A DNA stretch of 64,000 nt from Eremophila alpestris peregrina (taxonomy: Eukaryota > Chordata > Aves > Passeriformes > Alaudidae), in NCBI GenBank assembly GCA_009792885.1, contig WMCF01000016.1:16046685-16110684 (forward strand). Direction: 5' to 3'. The notes under the pieces are model-generated. The model was not told the origin of the DNA, did not search any database, and saw nothing but the letters and a program-made list of their open reading frames with translations. The position numbers were made by a program, and so were the translations under genes. Of this stretch, positions 59,101-64,000 are shown one piece after another. Each line of letters opens with the position of its first letter. The first letter of the stretch is position 1.

Positions 59101-59379
59101 GCAGGGGTGCTGCCCAATTACTCGCTTCCCTTCACGCAGTCACTCCTGCCCGAGCCCAGGATGTTTGCTCCTTTCCCAGCCCCCGTCTTGCCTAGCAGCC
59201 TTCCCAGGAGCATGGCATCTGCCTACCCTGGCTACATGTCCCCTCACTCGGGCTACCCGGCTGGGGGTCTCCTTCGGTCCCAGGTGCCTCAGTTTGAATC
59301 CCAGGAGGTCCCAGAGGTGGGATGCAGCTCTAATGACGAGGACAAAGACGACGATGTCATAGAGATCACAGGGAAATAA
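17021..59379 (+). CDS. RAD54L2: RAD54L2/ARIP4 SNF2-family helicase, complete 21-exon coding region
   Basis: The joined exons encode a 1,473-residue protein that I recognise as RAD54-like 2 (androgen receptor-interacting protein 4), a nuclear DNA-dependent ATPase of the SNF2/RAD54 group. Coding exons: 17021-17171, 42171-42369, 43770-43909, 45450-45581, 46311-46543, 47041-47223, 47498-47631, 48328-48524, 49051-49393, 50642-50819, 51296-51547, 52083-52201, 52601-52716, 53721-53820, 54161-54366, 55571-55746, 56464-56660, 56773-56969, 57451-57540, 58085-58177, 58394-59379. Every intron is GT-AG, all phases match, and the total of 4,422 nt is divisible by three. Domains in order: acidic N-terminus (1-50); basic NLS-like stretch (about 102-117); charged coiled-coil-like segment (121-150); SNF2 ATPase with Walker A MGLGKT (317-322) and DEGH box (473-476); helicase C lobe with motif VI around 854-864; Ser/Pro-rich tail to the acidic C-terminus. 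The family is known for androgen-receptor coregulation and for countering TOP2-DNA adducts. No frameshift or stop is seen. Confidence 0.96.
17451..17567 (+). repeat. 117-bp direct duplication, copy 2
   Basis: Second copy of 14925-15041, 280 bp after the first coding exon. The differences are four substitutions in the 3' third of the unit. Confidence 0.93.
20102..20119. repeat. Poly-T run
   Basis: Homopolymer of about 18 T, possibly the tail of a minus-strand retroposed element, but no body was recognised. Confidence 0.6.
20682..20698. repeat. Poly-T run
   Basis: Homopolymer T tract in the long intron with no recognisable element attached. Confidence 0.6.
24520..24960. promoter_or_regulatory. 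GC-rich intronic block
   Basis: Raised G+C with CpGs clustered at about 24770-24940 (GCGGCGGCTC, CCCGGTGTCCTCGG), followed at 25009 by TTATATAA. A candidate cis-regulatory element by composition only. Confidence 0.25.
28579..29166 (+). mobile_element. Solo LTR of an endogenous retrovirus (TGTTGTGGTTTAAC type)
   Basis: The start TGTTGTGGTTTAACTCCAAC, the TGGGATGGAAGAGA and GGGTTGAGATGAAG blocks, and the end CAGCCAAAACCAGCAC match a widespread avian ERVL-type LTR that I know. The flanks GGATG (28574-28578) and GCATG (29167-29171) differ at one base and may be an eroded 5-bp target duplication. There is no internal retroviral gene. A 21-bp tandem (AATCAACTCCTTCCCA type) occurs at about 28727-28766. 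Confidence 0.82.
29167..30410. other. Intronic, no element recognised
   Basis: Mostly unique-looking sequence with a T/G-rich stretch at about 29456-29492. Nothing else supported. Confidence 0.45.
30410..30830. promoter_or_regulatory. GC-rich intronic block with TTATGTAA site
   Basis: CpG-bearing block (CTGCGCGGGGCCCCACCGG, GCTGATCGGGAGCGCC) containing a perfect TTATGTAA at 30507-30514. TTATATAA follows at about 30878. Compatible with an enhancer or cryptic promoter. Not demonstrated. Confidence 0.3.
30507..30514. promoter_or_regulatory. TTATGTAA (PAR-bZIP/NFIL3/C/EBP-type site)
   Basis: Perfect D-box-like octamer. First of seven such sites within about 6 kb of the long RAD54L2 intron. Confidence 0.4.
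32450..32457. promoter_or_regulatory. TTATGTAA site
   Basis: Perfect octamer in AT-rich intronic sequence. Member of the 30.5-36.6 kb cluster. Confidence 0.35.
33153..33160. promoter_or_regulatory. TTACATAA (reverse TTATGTAA) site
   Basis: Perfect octamer on the minus strand. Member of the cluster. Confidence 0.35.
33748..33890 (+). repeat. MIR-like ancient SINE fragment
   Basis: The head AGTTGGTTAGAGCATAGG resembles the tRNA-derived start of MIR, and TTTAGTTTCCTCCTCTGTAAG (33819-33839) resembles the well-known MIR core CAGTTTCCTCATCTGTAAA. The middle portion is shortened. It fits an old, decayed copy. Confidence 0.6.
34266..34284. promoter_or_regulatory. Paired TTATGTAA and TTGCATAA sites
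   Basis: TTATGTAA at 34266-34273 is followed three bases later by TTGCATAA (34277-34284), a C/EBP-type octamer, giving two bZIP-type sites within 19 bp. Confidence 0.4.
34722..34729. promoter_or_regulatory. TTATGTAA site
   Basis: Perfect octamer. Member of the cluster. Confidence 0.35.
35291..35298. promoter_or_regulatory. TTATGTAA site near TTATATAA
   Basis: Perfect octamer about 23 bp after TTATATAA (about 35268), in a locally GC-rich stretch. TTGCATAA follows at about 35373. Confidence 0.35.
36154..36163. promoter_or_regulatory. MARE/NF-E2-like site TGACTCAGCA
   Basis: Exact reverse complement of TGCTGAGTCA, the core of the MAF/NF-E2/NRF2 recognition element, at the left border of the intronic CpG island. 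Confidence 0.35.
36180..36740. promoter_or_regulatory. Intronic CpG island, candidate alternative promoter
   Basis: The most CpG-dense non-exonic stretch in the window (36425-36530 is nearly all G and C, with runs such as CCGGGGGCGGCCGGGCGCGG). It ends abruptly in TTATATAATACTTACATAA (TATA-like at 36538 and D-box at 36548). A promoter here reading + would skip the annotated start codon. Transcription is not shown. Confidence 0.45.
36548..36555. promoter_or_regulatory. TTACATAA (reverse TTATGTAA) site at CpG-island edge
   Basis: Perfect octamer immediately after the GC-rich block. Last member of the 30.5-36.6 kb cluster. Confidence 0.4.
40498..40575 (+). repeat. tRNA-like sequence (tRNA-derived SINE head or tRNA pseudogene)
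   Basis: TAGCTCAAATAGCAGAG is box A-like and CTGGG-TTTATT-CCCAG forms a perfect five-pair T-arm stem with a degenerate box B. The acceptor stem is poorly paired, so a working tRNA is unlikely. The following CTGCAAGTGACCT resembles MIR, which would make this another MIR copy. Confidence 0.45.
42171..42369 (+). CDS. RAD54L2: RAD54L2 coding exon 2 (residues 51-117, Ser-rich and NLS-like)
   Basis: Acceptor CCCCTTGCAG, donor AAG|GTAAGC. Encodes a Ser/Thr-rich patch (STSTTSSQSE) and then a basic stretch KKKRAQKPSHMRRNIR at about residues 102-117, a plausible nuclear localisation signal. The patch and basic stretch are near identical to the mammalian protein. The segment just before them (QPQEAALSGDHAEH) is divergent. 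Confidence 0.93.
43770..43909 (+). CDS. RAD54L2: RAD54L2 coding exon 3 (residues 117-164, charged helical segment)
   Basis: Acceptor TGTGCTCAG, donor CTG|GTAAGC. The peptide from KLLREDQL through EELERRKRLEQQRKDY is highly charged with heptad-like spacing, suggesting a short coiled coil. It is followed by the conserved IPTVPLEFLP segment. Confidence 0.94.
43961..44270 (+). mobile_element. CR1 LINE 3' end, sense orientation
   Basis: Ends with the characteristic CR1 tail: GGGGTTGGACC, then GGTCCTTCCAACCCCAAAC, then TTCTGTGATTTTATG. The preceding 240 bp follow the CR1 3' sequence order (GGTGAAACACTGGCACAGG, CTCCTGGAGACATTCAAGG). Truncated at its 5' end as usual for CR1. Confidence 0.88.
45450..45581 (+). 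CDS. RAD54L2: RAD54L2 coding exon 4 (residues 164-208, first SIM-like motif)
   Basis: Acceptor TTTGTAG, donor G|GTAAGT. Contains EEVICLDSTSSGSEDD (about 183-198): a hydrophobic core followed by Ser and acidic residues, the pattern of a SUMO-interaction motif. Both splice phases fit neighbouring exons. Confidence 0.92.
46311..46543 (+). CDS. RAD54L2: RAD54L2 coding exon 5 (residues 208-285, acidic linker to ATPase domain)
   Basis: Acceptor TTTACAG, donor CAG|GTAGGT, ending in phase 0. Starts with EVIELSSGEDDT, a second SIM-like motif, continues through an acidic Ser-rich stretch, and ends with HVNDALNQSDALG and FLAPQLAHAVKPHQ, which lead into the SNF2 domain. Confidence 0.94.
47041..47223 (+). 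CDS. RAD54L2: RAD54L2 coding exon 6 (residues 286-346, helicase motif I)
   Basis: Acceptor ATGCCTAG, donor CCT|GTAAGT. Encodes IGGIRFLYDNLVESLERF and the Walker A motif HSMGLGKT, with the nucleotide-binding Lys at residue 321, then the motif Ia strand TVLAIVP. The catalytic P-loop is intact. Confidence 0.96.
47498..47631 (+). CDS. RAD54L2: RAD54L2 coding exon 7 (residues 347-391, SNF2 lobe 1)
   Basis: Acceptor TTTCTCAG, donor A|GTAGGT. Encodes VNTLQNWLAEFNMWLP, the conserved SNF2 stretch after motif Ia, then EVQPRTFKVHILNDEHK. The Lys391 codon is split with exon 8. Confidence 0.94.
48328..48524 (+). CDS. RAD54L2: RAD54L2 coding exon 8 (residues 391-457, basic/acidic insert in lobe 1)
   Basis: Acceptor GTTTTACAG, donor AAAG|GTGGGA. 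Encodes GGVLLMGYEMYRLLSLKK, then a basic run GRKKRTKKQ, then PVIIDLDEEDRQQELLK, a third SIM-like motif (441-446) lying in an insert characteristic of this family within the ATPase lobe. Confidence 0.94.
49051..49393 (+). CDS. RAD54L2: RAD54L2 coding exon 9 (residues 457-571, helicase motifs II and III)
   Basis: Acceptor GTCCTCAG, donor GCG|GTGAGT. Contains the Walker B box DEGH (473-476), RIKN, and motif III LTGYPLQNN (about 500-508), then VDFVRPDFLG and FERPILNGQC. This exon is very similar to mammalian RAD54L2. It is much richer in G+C and CpG than neighbouring exons and introns. Confidence 0.97.
49504..50060 (-). mobile_element. CR1 LINE 3' fragment, antisense, in intron 9
   Basis: Begins with the reverse complement of the CR1 tail (TTAGGTTGGAAAAGACCTG) and continues through ATCATCAAGTCCAACTGC, AACAGCCTGTTCCAATG and GGCCACTTTCTCATGTCCTG, all typical of CR1 read backwards. 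Truncated, with no open frame kept. Confidence 0.88.
50642..50819 (+). CDS. RAD54L2: RAD54L2 coding exon 10 (residues 571-630, linker between lobes)
   Basis: Acceptor TCCTCCACAG, donor AAG|GTAGGT, phase 0. Encodes RGHNVLKVQLPSKEEHVILV, LSKIQRALYTEFMNRFRD, and LNPLKAFCVCCK, the conserved region at the end of SNF2 lobe 1. Confidence 0.95.
51296..51547 (+). CDS. RAD54L2: RAD54L2 coding exon 11 (residues 631-714, variable linker)
   Basis: Acceptor CCCTTCAG, donor TGG|GTGAGT, phase 0. Begins IWNHPDVLYEAL (typical RAD54-like), has an acidic stretch EQDLDVDDLG, a variable Gln/Ser region containing VKTE (674-677, matching the SUMO-acceptor consensus), and ends FNPFQERANQVVTYEW. Confidence 0.94.
52083..52201 (+). 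CDS. RAD54L2: RAD54L2 coding exon 12 (residues 715-754, helicase C start)
   Basis: Acceptor TTGGTAG, donor TTCAG|GTAAGC. Encodes AKDILCDYQTGVLENSPKMV and KLGDKILVF, the beginning of the second RecA-like lobe (motif IV). Confidence 0.95.
52410..52593 (+). repeat. 92-bp tandem duplication, two units, at exon 13 acceptor
   Basis: Units at 52410-52501 and 52502-52593 share TTTGACAACCATCA and the core GGTTGGGAAAGGGTTCTGAT, roughly 85% identical by eye. The second unit stops a few bases before the TTTTACAG acceptor of exon 13. Confidence 0.9.
52601..52716 (+). CDS. RAD54L2: RAD54L2 coding exon 13 (residues 754-793)
   Basis: Acceptor ATTTTACAG, donor TACA|GTGAGT. Encodes SQSLSTLSVIEEFLAKR, a short divergent loop rich in Pro and Gly, and NWVRNINYY. 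A tandem 92-bp duplication lies immediately before this acceptor. Confidence 0.94.
53721..53820 (+). CDS. RAD54L2: RAD54L2 coding exon 14 (residues 793-826, motif IVa region)
   Basis: Acceptor TTCTCAG, donor ACACG|GTGAGT. Encodes RLDGSTSASERERLINQF and WLFLLSTR, the typical SNF2 helicase C strand that precedes motif V. Confidence 0.95.
53988..54020 (+). repeat. 18-bp short tandem repeat in intron 14
   Basis: GCTTAACAGTCTTGA occurs twice with an 18-bp period. Confidence 0.75.
54161..54366 (+). CDS. RAD54L2: RAD54L2 coding exon 15 (residues 826-895, motifs V and VI)
   Basis: Acceptor ATTTTCCAG, donor TCAG|GTAAGT. Contains AGCLGVNLIGANRVV (motif V), DASWNPCHDAQAVCRVYRYG with the motif VI arginines at residues 858 and 861, then YTLEKKIYDRQISKQGMS. 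The arginine fingers needed for ATP hydrolysis are present. Confidence 0.97.
55571..55746 (+). CDS. RAD54L2: RAD54L2 coding exon 16 (residues 895-953)
   Basis: Acceptor CTTTTCCAG, donor AAG|GTAAGA, phase 0. Encodes DRVVDDLNPVLNFTRREV, ENLLHFVEEE, and LKYPHLITK, the conserved post-helicase segment. Confidence 0.95.
56464..56660 (+). CDS. RAD54L2: RAD54L2 coding exon 17 (residues 954-1019, basic helix and Tyr-rich segment)
   Basis: Acceptor GGCTTGCAG, donor ACTG|GTGAGC. Encodes EPFQHESLLIDRKEHKL, a Lys-rich helix (KAEKKAAKKSYEEEKR), and SYAQYYPASDQSL. The frame is open for 58 codons upstream of the acceptor, but the mammalian homologue joins exactly at EPF. Confidence 0.95.
56773..56969 (+). 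CDS. RAD54L2: RAD54L2 coding exon 18 (residues 1019-1085)
   Basis: Acceptor CTCACTAG, donor ACGG|GTGAGT. Encodes KPVASVRPVQSTPIPMMP and NFPINYLQRAGVFVQKIV, near identical to the mammalian protein. The upstream intron is only 112 nt. Confidence 0.95.
57451..57540 (+). CDS. RAD54L2: RAD54L2 coding exon 19 (residues 1085-1115)
   Basis: Acceptor CACTGCCAG, donor AAAAG|GTAATT. Encodes DIVIPGTNTSTDVQARISAG and IHIIRGTK, a conserved segment outside the helicase core. Confidence 0.94.
58085..58177 (+). CDS. RAD54L2: RAD54L2 coding exon 20 (residues 1115-1146)
   Basis: Acceptor TGTTCCAG, donor CTCAG|GTAGGG. Encodes GTYIRTSDGRIFAIRTTGKP and a short basic tail. The donor is weaker than the others in the gene, and the downstream intron is short and open in frame. 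Confidence 0.94.
58394..59379 (+). CDS. RAD54L2: RAD54L2 coding exon 21 (residues 1146-1473, Ser/Pro-rich tail)
   Basis: Acceptor GTCTGCAG; stop TAA at 59377-59379. Encodes SISP-type Ser/Pro clusters (RPISPDSPEIISELQQY), an Ala/Ser/Pro-rich low-complexity stretch, HPVLDLRGNKRK, QPYEHGYPVSGGFTMPPVSL, and the end CSSNDEDKDDDVIEITGK, whose VIEI core is a fourth SIM-like motif. The middle Ala/Pro part (about 58540-58720) is GC-rich and diverges from mammals. Both ends are conserved. Confidence 0.96.
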
Positions 59380-59679
59380 AAAGGCCCAGCTCCTGCTCGG
59401 TCGCAGCTCTGCCAGGAGGCAGAAGTTGTAGGACCTTTTTGGGAGTCAGGATTGTCTCTCTGGGCCATGGCAGTGGGTGGAGAAGGATGCGAAGGGTGTG
59501 GCGTGGGGGTGGTTTTGTTCTTTTCGTTTTGTTTTGTTGTTTTTTTAGCTGTCAAGGAGAATTGTATTAGGGGCTGGGAGATGGGAGAGGGATAGAGTGG
59601 ACCTTTGAGAGCCGGGGGAGCAAGAGCCGGGAAGGAGGGAAGCAGCAATGCAAACTGTAGGAGTGCGTCCCCCCATGCT

Positions 59680-59700
59680 CTGTCTGTCTGTCTGTCTCTG
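59680..59700. repeat. TCTG microsatellite in 3' UTR
   Basis: Four to five TCTG/CTGT units on the + strand inside the predicted 3' UTR. Confidence 0.8.
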
Positions 59701-59987
59701 TTCTCTGTCTTGTCTGGCCGTGGAGCCTTGTTGTTGTGAGTCACTGCCCTTCTCAGGCCTGGAGGCACGGGCTTGACTGCTGGCAGGGCCGAGCTCCCTC
59801 TCACATGAACTGCCTTATCTGTGAACTTCTCTCACTGCGAGAGGGGTGGGCCGGGGGTGACTCCACCAGATGTTGGGGACAAAGTGTTTCTAATGGGGAG
59901 GGAGTGGGGAGGCATCTACATTGTGTATGTTGGGGCAGGGAGGGAGGGGATTGATGTCAAAGAAGAAAGAAAAGAGAAAAAAAAACT

Positions 59988-60006
59988 ATTAAAAAAAAAA
60001 AAAAAA
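59988..60006. repeat. Poly-A tract in 3' UTR with ATTAAA
   Basis: ATTAAA runs directly into a genomic run of about 17 A. It could act as a proximal poly(A) signal, or only cause internal priming in cDNA libraries. Confidence 0.6.
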
Positions 60007-61268
60007 GAAAATACCCCACAATTTGTCACCCTCTTCAAATTCACATGAGCCTAGTGTGAGGGCTCCAGGCAGGTTCCTGTGCCAGGGCTCTGATGGGGGC
60101 TTCCCCCAGGCCCTTCTGGAGGGTCCCGTCCAAGGTAGGTTGGCCCTGTGGATCTGATGCCACCTCTGTGTGCCAGGCCAGATGAGTGGAGCAATCCCAC
60201 ATGTCTTGGTGGCCATCAGAGGGGAATCCTGCTGACTTCCCCGTATCCTGCCAGGCTGTGTGAAGGCCACGTCTCACCCTGCTGTGGCCCACCAGATCCA
60301 GGGTGGGTGGGCTCGCTGCTGCTTCTGAACAGCACCAGGCAGTGGAGAAGGTTGAGAGGGGACATTGGACCAGTGCCAGTTGCTGTTGAATCTGTGACTG
60401 GAGAGACTTTCCCCTGCACAGAATCTCTACGTTAATTTATTTCATGAAGGCATAATATTTATTGTCTGGGGGAGTCTTTCTTTCTACTTTTAAATTAATT
60501 TCCATATTAAAAAAATATAAAAAGCTGGCCTCCATCATGCAGTGGTTGCTTGTTGGATTGTCTGTGTGGGGAGAAGCAGCTGCTTGACCAAAACCTAGCC
60601 TAGGAGCAGGGCCTACTGTGGAGGTGGCCTGTGGCTGACCCAGGTGGCAGCAGTTGGGTGTGTCCCATCAGGGCATTCTGCCAGAGCAGGAGCTGGAATC
60701 CTCTTGTCATGGGGCAGGTGGAGGAGCACATGTGGAAGCCTCCTGTGCTCATTCCCAGTGAGAAAGAGGAGAGCTGTGAGGTATGTGGAGCTGGGAAGAC
60801 AGAGCTCGTGCTGGGAAGTGCCTTTCCCCATGCAGGGATTGGGTATCCTGCTCAGCCCTAGGAATGCAGAGCCTGGTCCTGGCCCTGCCAGTGAGTACCT
60901 CAGCTGCTCCTCAGGGCCAGGCTCCTAGGGAGAGGCTGGAGTACCCAGGTGAAGCTGGACTTGGAGCATGTGACTGTGTGTGAGAACACACTAGGATGGA
61001 CACTTGAAATCCAGGAACCTCCATGTCACATCTGGGTGTCACCATGCAGGAGCTGTGCTCATCTGCTGTTGGATGTCCCTGGAGCAGGTGGTAGCCTGTA
61101 GGGGACCCCTAGGCCATGGAAGCTGCAGTCACTGGTGTTTGCTGGGACCAACTAGGTGTAGGAAAGGGCAGGATGTCCTGACTTGCTCCACCAAAGTGGT
61201 GCTGGAAGATGGGGACCTCCCTTCCTGAGAGAGAGGGTTGTGTGTGCACGCGTGTGTTACGGAAACAC

Positions 61269-61274
61269 AATAAA
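61269..61274 (+). terminator. RAD54L2: Canonical poly(A) signal AATAAA
   Basis: AATAAA followed within 20-50 nt by a T-rich GTGTCTTTCTCTG stretch that could serve as the downstream element. This is the best-formed cleavage site after the RAD54L2 stop codon. Confidence 0.55.
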
Positions 61275-61510
61275 AATTGTTATGGGGCTTTCCTAGTGTC
61301 TTTCTCTGTTTAATGGACATTGTCTGTCAAACATAACCACACCATTCATAGAAGCCTTAGATCAACAGTTTAGCTATGCAAATTATTTTAATTATTTTTT
61401 TAAAAAACAAACATTAAAATAGTGCTTTCTTCTTTAACATATCCTAGGAGTTGAAAACCGAGGGGTTCTGAGCAAACTGCTGGACAACTTGTCTTTGGAT
61501 GCACCATGGA

Positions 61511-61516
61511 AATAAA
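61511..61516 (+). terminator. Second AATAAA, alternative distal poly(A) signal
   Basis: A second AATAAA on the + strand, in an AT-rich stretch. It lacks an obvious GT-rich element directly after it, so it is weaker than the one at 61269. Confidence 0.25.
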
Positions 61517-63315
61517 AATCAAAACCCCCCACAAAAGTAACAAAGCAAATTAACTGATGGTGTTCATGCAAGTTTCTCCAAAGACTTGACAGTGCTGCAT
61601 CTGTGAGTCATGCCCTCCTGTACTCTGTGTGTCCACCTCATGCACTACCCTCTGACACTGATTGTATGACCAGCTTGCCCAGATGTCCGTGGCGTCCCTG
61701 TGAGGCTGTCAGTTTTCCTGTGGATTTGGGGAATGGACCTAGGCAAGGGCTTTCCTTGTCGAGAGTAGCAAGTGTTGAGACCACCTGTGGGCGTGTGTGG
61801 GAGGTGGGAACTTGAGCAGACCCCCCCAGAGCCTTGCAGCTGCCCCAGCCCTTCCTGTGGGGGTCAGGGAAGTGGGTTTCATCCCAGTGACCTTCCCACG
61901 TCATCTCTGATTGGGGCCTGTGATGGGACAAGGTGTGAAGATGTGGCTGGGGGCAGTCAGCACTGTGGTCTGGATGTGGTACTGGTGATTGCACACCTCT
62001 CTGCTCCTTGCCTCTCCAGGAGAGTGCCCAGGGCTTCCAGAGCAGGCCCTGGCACATGCCTGTGCTGCCACCTGATGTTCTCCAGTGGTCCCCCAGCAGA
62101 GCCTGAGCCCTGTGGCTGTAGGAGCTGAGAATGACTGGCATTCTGCTGCCACAGGGTGCAGAATGTGCTCTGGGCTGGCTGTTAACTCAGGTGTGAGGCC
62201 TGTTCCACCTCCTGTGTGGCCATGGCTTGTACCCCCCTTGGCATCCCCCTGTGGTGTGGCTGCTCTGTGCATGACCCGCTGCTGGCAAACATCCACAGCC
62301 CCGAGCAGCAGCAGCAGCAAGTGCCCAAAGGCAGCCCCAGCCCCAGCTCTGCCCCATCCACTGGCCCTGGGCCCCCCTTAGTGAGGGGATGGGCCCTGGC
62401 AGAGCCTGAGCTGAGGTGGTCATGGGGATGGCCGTGATGCCCTGACCACAGGGCTCCCATGGGAGCTGGCAATGGCTGGGGCTGCTCTGAGGCAACCAGA
62501 GGCACCTGCCACAGTGCCATGGGATGATTTCCTCTGCCCCACGGAAGCCACAGGGAGGTGTGGGTTATCTCCAGTGGGGGGAGCCCTCTAAGCTCTAAAA
62601 CTCCCGTGGGGCCTGCTCTTCTCCCTCATCTGCTCTCCCCAGAGGTTTCTCCTTCCCAGCATGTGATTCTGCTGCAGAGGGTCCTCTCTTGGTTTTCCTG
62701 AGCTTGGAACAAGGGCTTTCCCTGAACGGGTTAAATTTTTCTTTTGCTGCTGAATTTCTGTCTCCAAATGACCTGATGGGAAGCAGCTGCTGATTCTCAG
62801 AGGGGCTGCGGGTGACACTGAGAACAGCAGTGCAGGACTCTCTGCAGAGGGTTTTGGACAGTAAGGAAGATTTCTGAGCACAGCCCAAGGCCAGGGCAGA
62901 TCTGTGGGGGCCTTGGGAATGGTCAGCTGCCCTCTGCACTGGCACCCAGCCCTTGGCCCTTGCCTTTGGTGGGGGTTTGCTCTCCTGGGGCAGTTGGGTG
63001 AAGGCTGGGTACCACTGTAGGACAGTGCCATGGGCATGGGGCAGCTGCTGCTGCTCTGTGCCCTGGGCTTGCTGGGCTTGTCCCCACTGCTGATGTGGCC
63101 CTTGGGGCTTCCTGAGGGGCTGAAGGGTGGGGGAAACACAGCCCAGCCCGACCCATGTTGGGCAGGATCTGCTGCACATTGTCCTGGAGTGTCTGGGCAG
63201 ATGGGGAGGTTGGGTGCAGCTACTTGGAGAAAGCAAATATTCTGGCAAGCAAAGGGTGGGATTTCCATGGGGTCTTCACTAGAAATTATGTGTATTTTGA
63301 CTTAATGATGTCAGT

Positions 63316-63481
63316 GAATCATAGAATGGTTTGGGCTGGAAGGGACCTTAAAGATTGTCTTGCTCCAGCCCCCCTGCCATGGGCAGGGACACCTTCCACT
63401 AGACCAGGCTGCTCCAAGCCCTGTCCAGCCTGGCCCTGGACACTTCCAGGGATTGGGCAGCCACAGCTTCTCTGGGCAACA
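63316..63481 (-). mobile_element. CR1 LINE 3' end, antisense
   Basis: Reverse complement of the CR1 tail: ATCATAGAATGGTTTGGGCT, GGAAGGGACCTTAAAGAT, CCATGGGCAGGGACACCTTC, and CAGCCACAGCTTCTCTGGGC. One of the least decayed CR1 pieces in the window. Confidence 0.9.
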
Positions 63482-63868
63482 AATTTAAGAGGCTGAATGT
63501 GTGAGGATTGCTGCTGGTTTGGGGGTGGCTTCCAGGCCAGCAGGGACAAGTACTGCAAATACCTCCACAGCTGGTATTTCTCACCACTCTGGAATTAATT
63601 TTGTTGATCCATCCTTGGAAGGGATGGGGCAGGAGGAAGAGGTTGAATAGGAACCATAGTCCAGCTAGATTACAGTGAGGGATGGCTCCTTGCACCTTGG
63701 AGCAAGCACTCCCTGTGAAGGGATGATGGAGCAAGTGAGGGAGAGAAACCTCTGCCACCTCCCAGACCACCATCAGCTTGGAGCTGGAGCCTGGCAGATC
63801 CATGGAAGCCTAAAGGAATCCATCACTGAGTCTCATTTGGGATTTTCTGTTGGTTTGGGTTTCTTTTC

Positions 63869-63884
63869 TTTTTTTTTTTTTTTT
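63869..63884. repeat. Poly-T run
   Basis: Homopolymer T tract without a recognised element. Confidence 0.6.
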
Positions 63885-64000
63885 CACTACCACCTTAGTT
63901 TGTGGCCTGTCTTGTTGTGGTTGGAAAGAGGAGTACTGCTGGCAGGGTGGGTCGGTCGGGTGGCCCCACGCATGATCATGTGCTTCCCTCTTCTCTCTGT

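Larger units (their letters stand above)
59380..61295 (+). other. RAD54L2: RAD54L2 3' UTR (predicted extent)
   Basis: No coding exon is seen after the stop. The region is moderately GC-rich, with a T/G-rich tract (59511-59547), a TCTG repeat, an A-rich tract near 59990 with ATTAAA, another ATTAAA near 60507, and an AATAAA at 61269 followed by a T/GT-rich stretch. I infer the main 3' end at about 61290. Shorter forms ending near 60010 or 60530 are possible. Confidence 0.55.
61296..64000. other. GC-rich intergenic DNA 3' of RAD54L2
   Basis: No exon of a neighbouring gene is recognised. In mammals TEX264 follows RAD54L2, but none of its protein is seen here. Long open frames on the minus strand (about 62588-63268) reflect low stop density in G+C-rich sequence. 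Contains a CR1 tail, a CAG run at 62306-62320, and a T-run at 63869-63884. Confidence 0.55.

Noticed and set aside
62588..63268. 226-codon open frame on the minus strand, the longest outside RAD54L2 exons
   Set aside because: A second frame on the same strand is open over almost the same interval (62595-63248) and a third partly so, which indicates stop scarcity in GC-rich sequence. The composition is Pro/Gln/Ser-rich without any family motif.
1..64000. CRISPR array, prokaryotic operon or phage
   Set aside because: Spliced genes, CR1 LINEs and avian LTRs show vertebrate nuclear DNA. No evenly spaced short repeats were seen.

Overview
This is a vertebrate nuclear window, most likely from a songbird. 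It carries chicken-repeat (CR1) LINE fragments. It also has two LTRs that I recognise as passerine retrovirus families: a complete solo copy with inverted TGTCTT/AAGACA ends and a 5-bp target duplication, and a second solo LTR of the type starting TGTTGTGG. I see one protein-coding gene, RAD54L2 (also called ARIP4), on the + strand. Twenty-one coding exons can be joined in one frame with consensus splice sites. They give 4,422 nt, a protein of 1,473 residues, close to the roughly 1,467-residue mammalian protein.

Layout. 1-16964 holds no recognisable coding sequence. It is AT-rich and includes CR1 relics and a cluster of LTRs at 8.8-10.5 kb. It is probably 5' intron or upstream flank, because no strong CpG-island promoter is seen there. 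Exon 16965-17171 carries the last 56 nt of 5' UTR and the start codon at 17021. A 25-kb intron follows (17172-42170). It contains a solo LTR, a MIR-like SINE, a tRNA-like SINE head, several GC-rich islands (the strongest at 36.2-36.7 kb), and an unusual cluster of TTATGTAA sites at 30.5-36.6 kb. Coding exons 2-21 are packed into 42171-59379. The 3' UTR runs from 59380 to a likely poly(A) signal at 61269 (another lies at 61511). The last 2.5 kb is GC-rich intergenic DNA with one CR1 tail.

The gene product is a nuclear SNF2/RAD54-family DNA-dependent ATPase. It was described as an androgen-receptor interactor and more recently as a factor acting on TOP2-DNA adducts. All core helicase motifs look intact, so the gene appears functional.

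No prokaryotic-type system is present. The most unusual observations are: an upstream, out-of-frame, Arg-rich ORF that continues across the first coding splice junction; a 216-nt last intron that is fully open in frame; a bZIP-site cluster in the long intron; a 117-bp duplication flanking the start exon; and four SUMO-interaction-like motifs in the protein. All motif counts and identities were made by eye.
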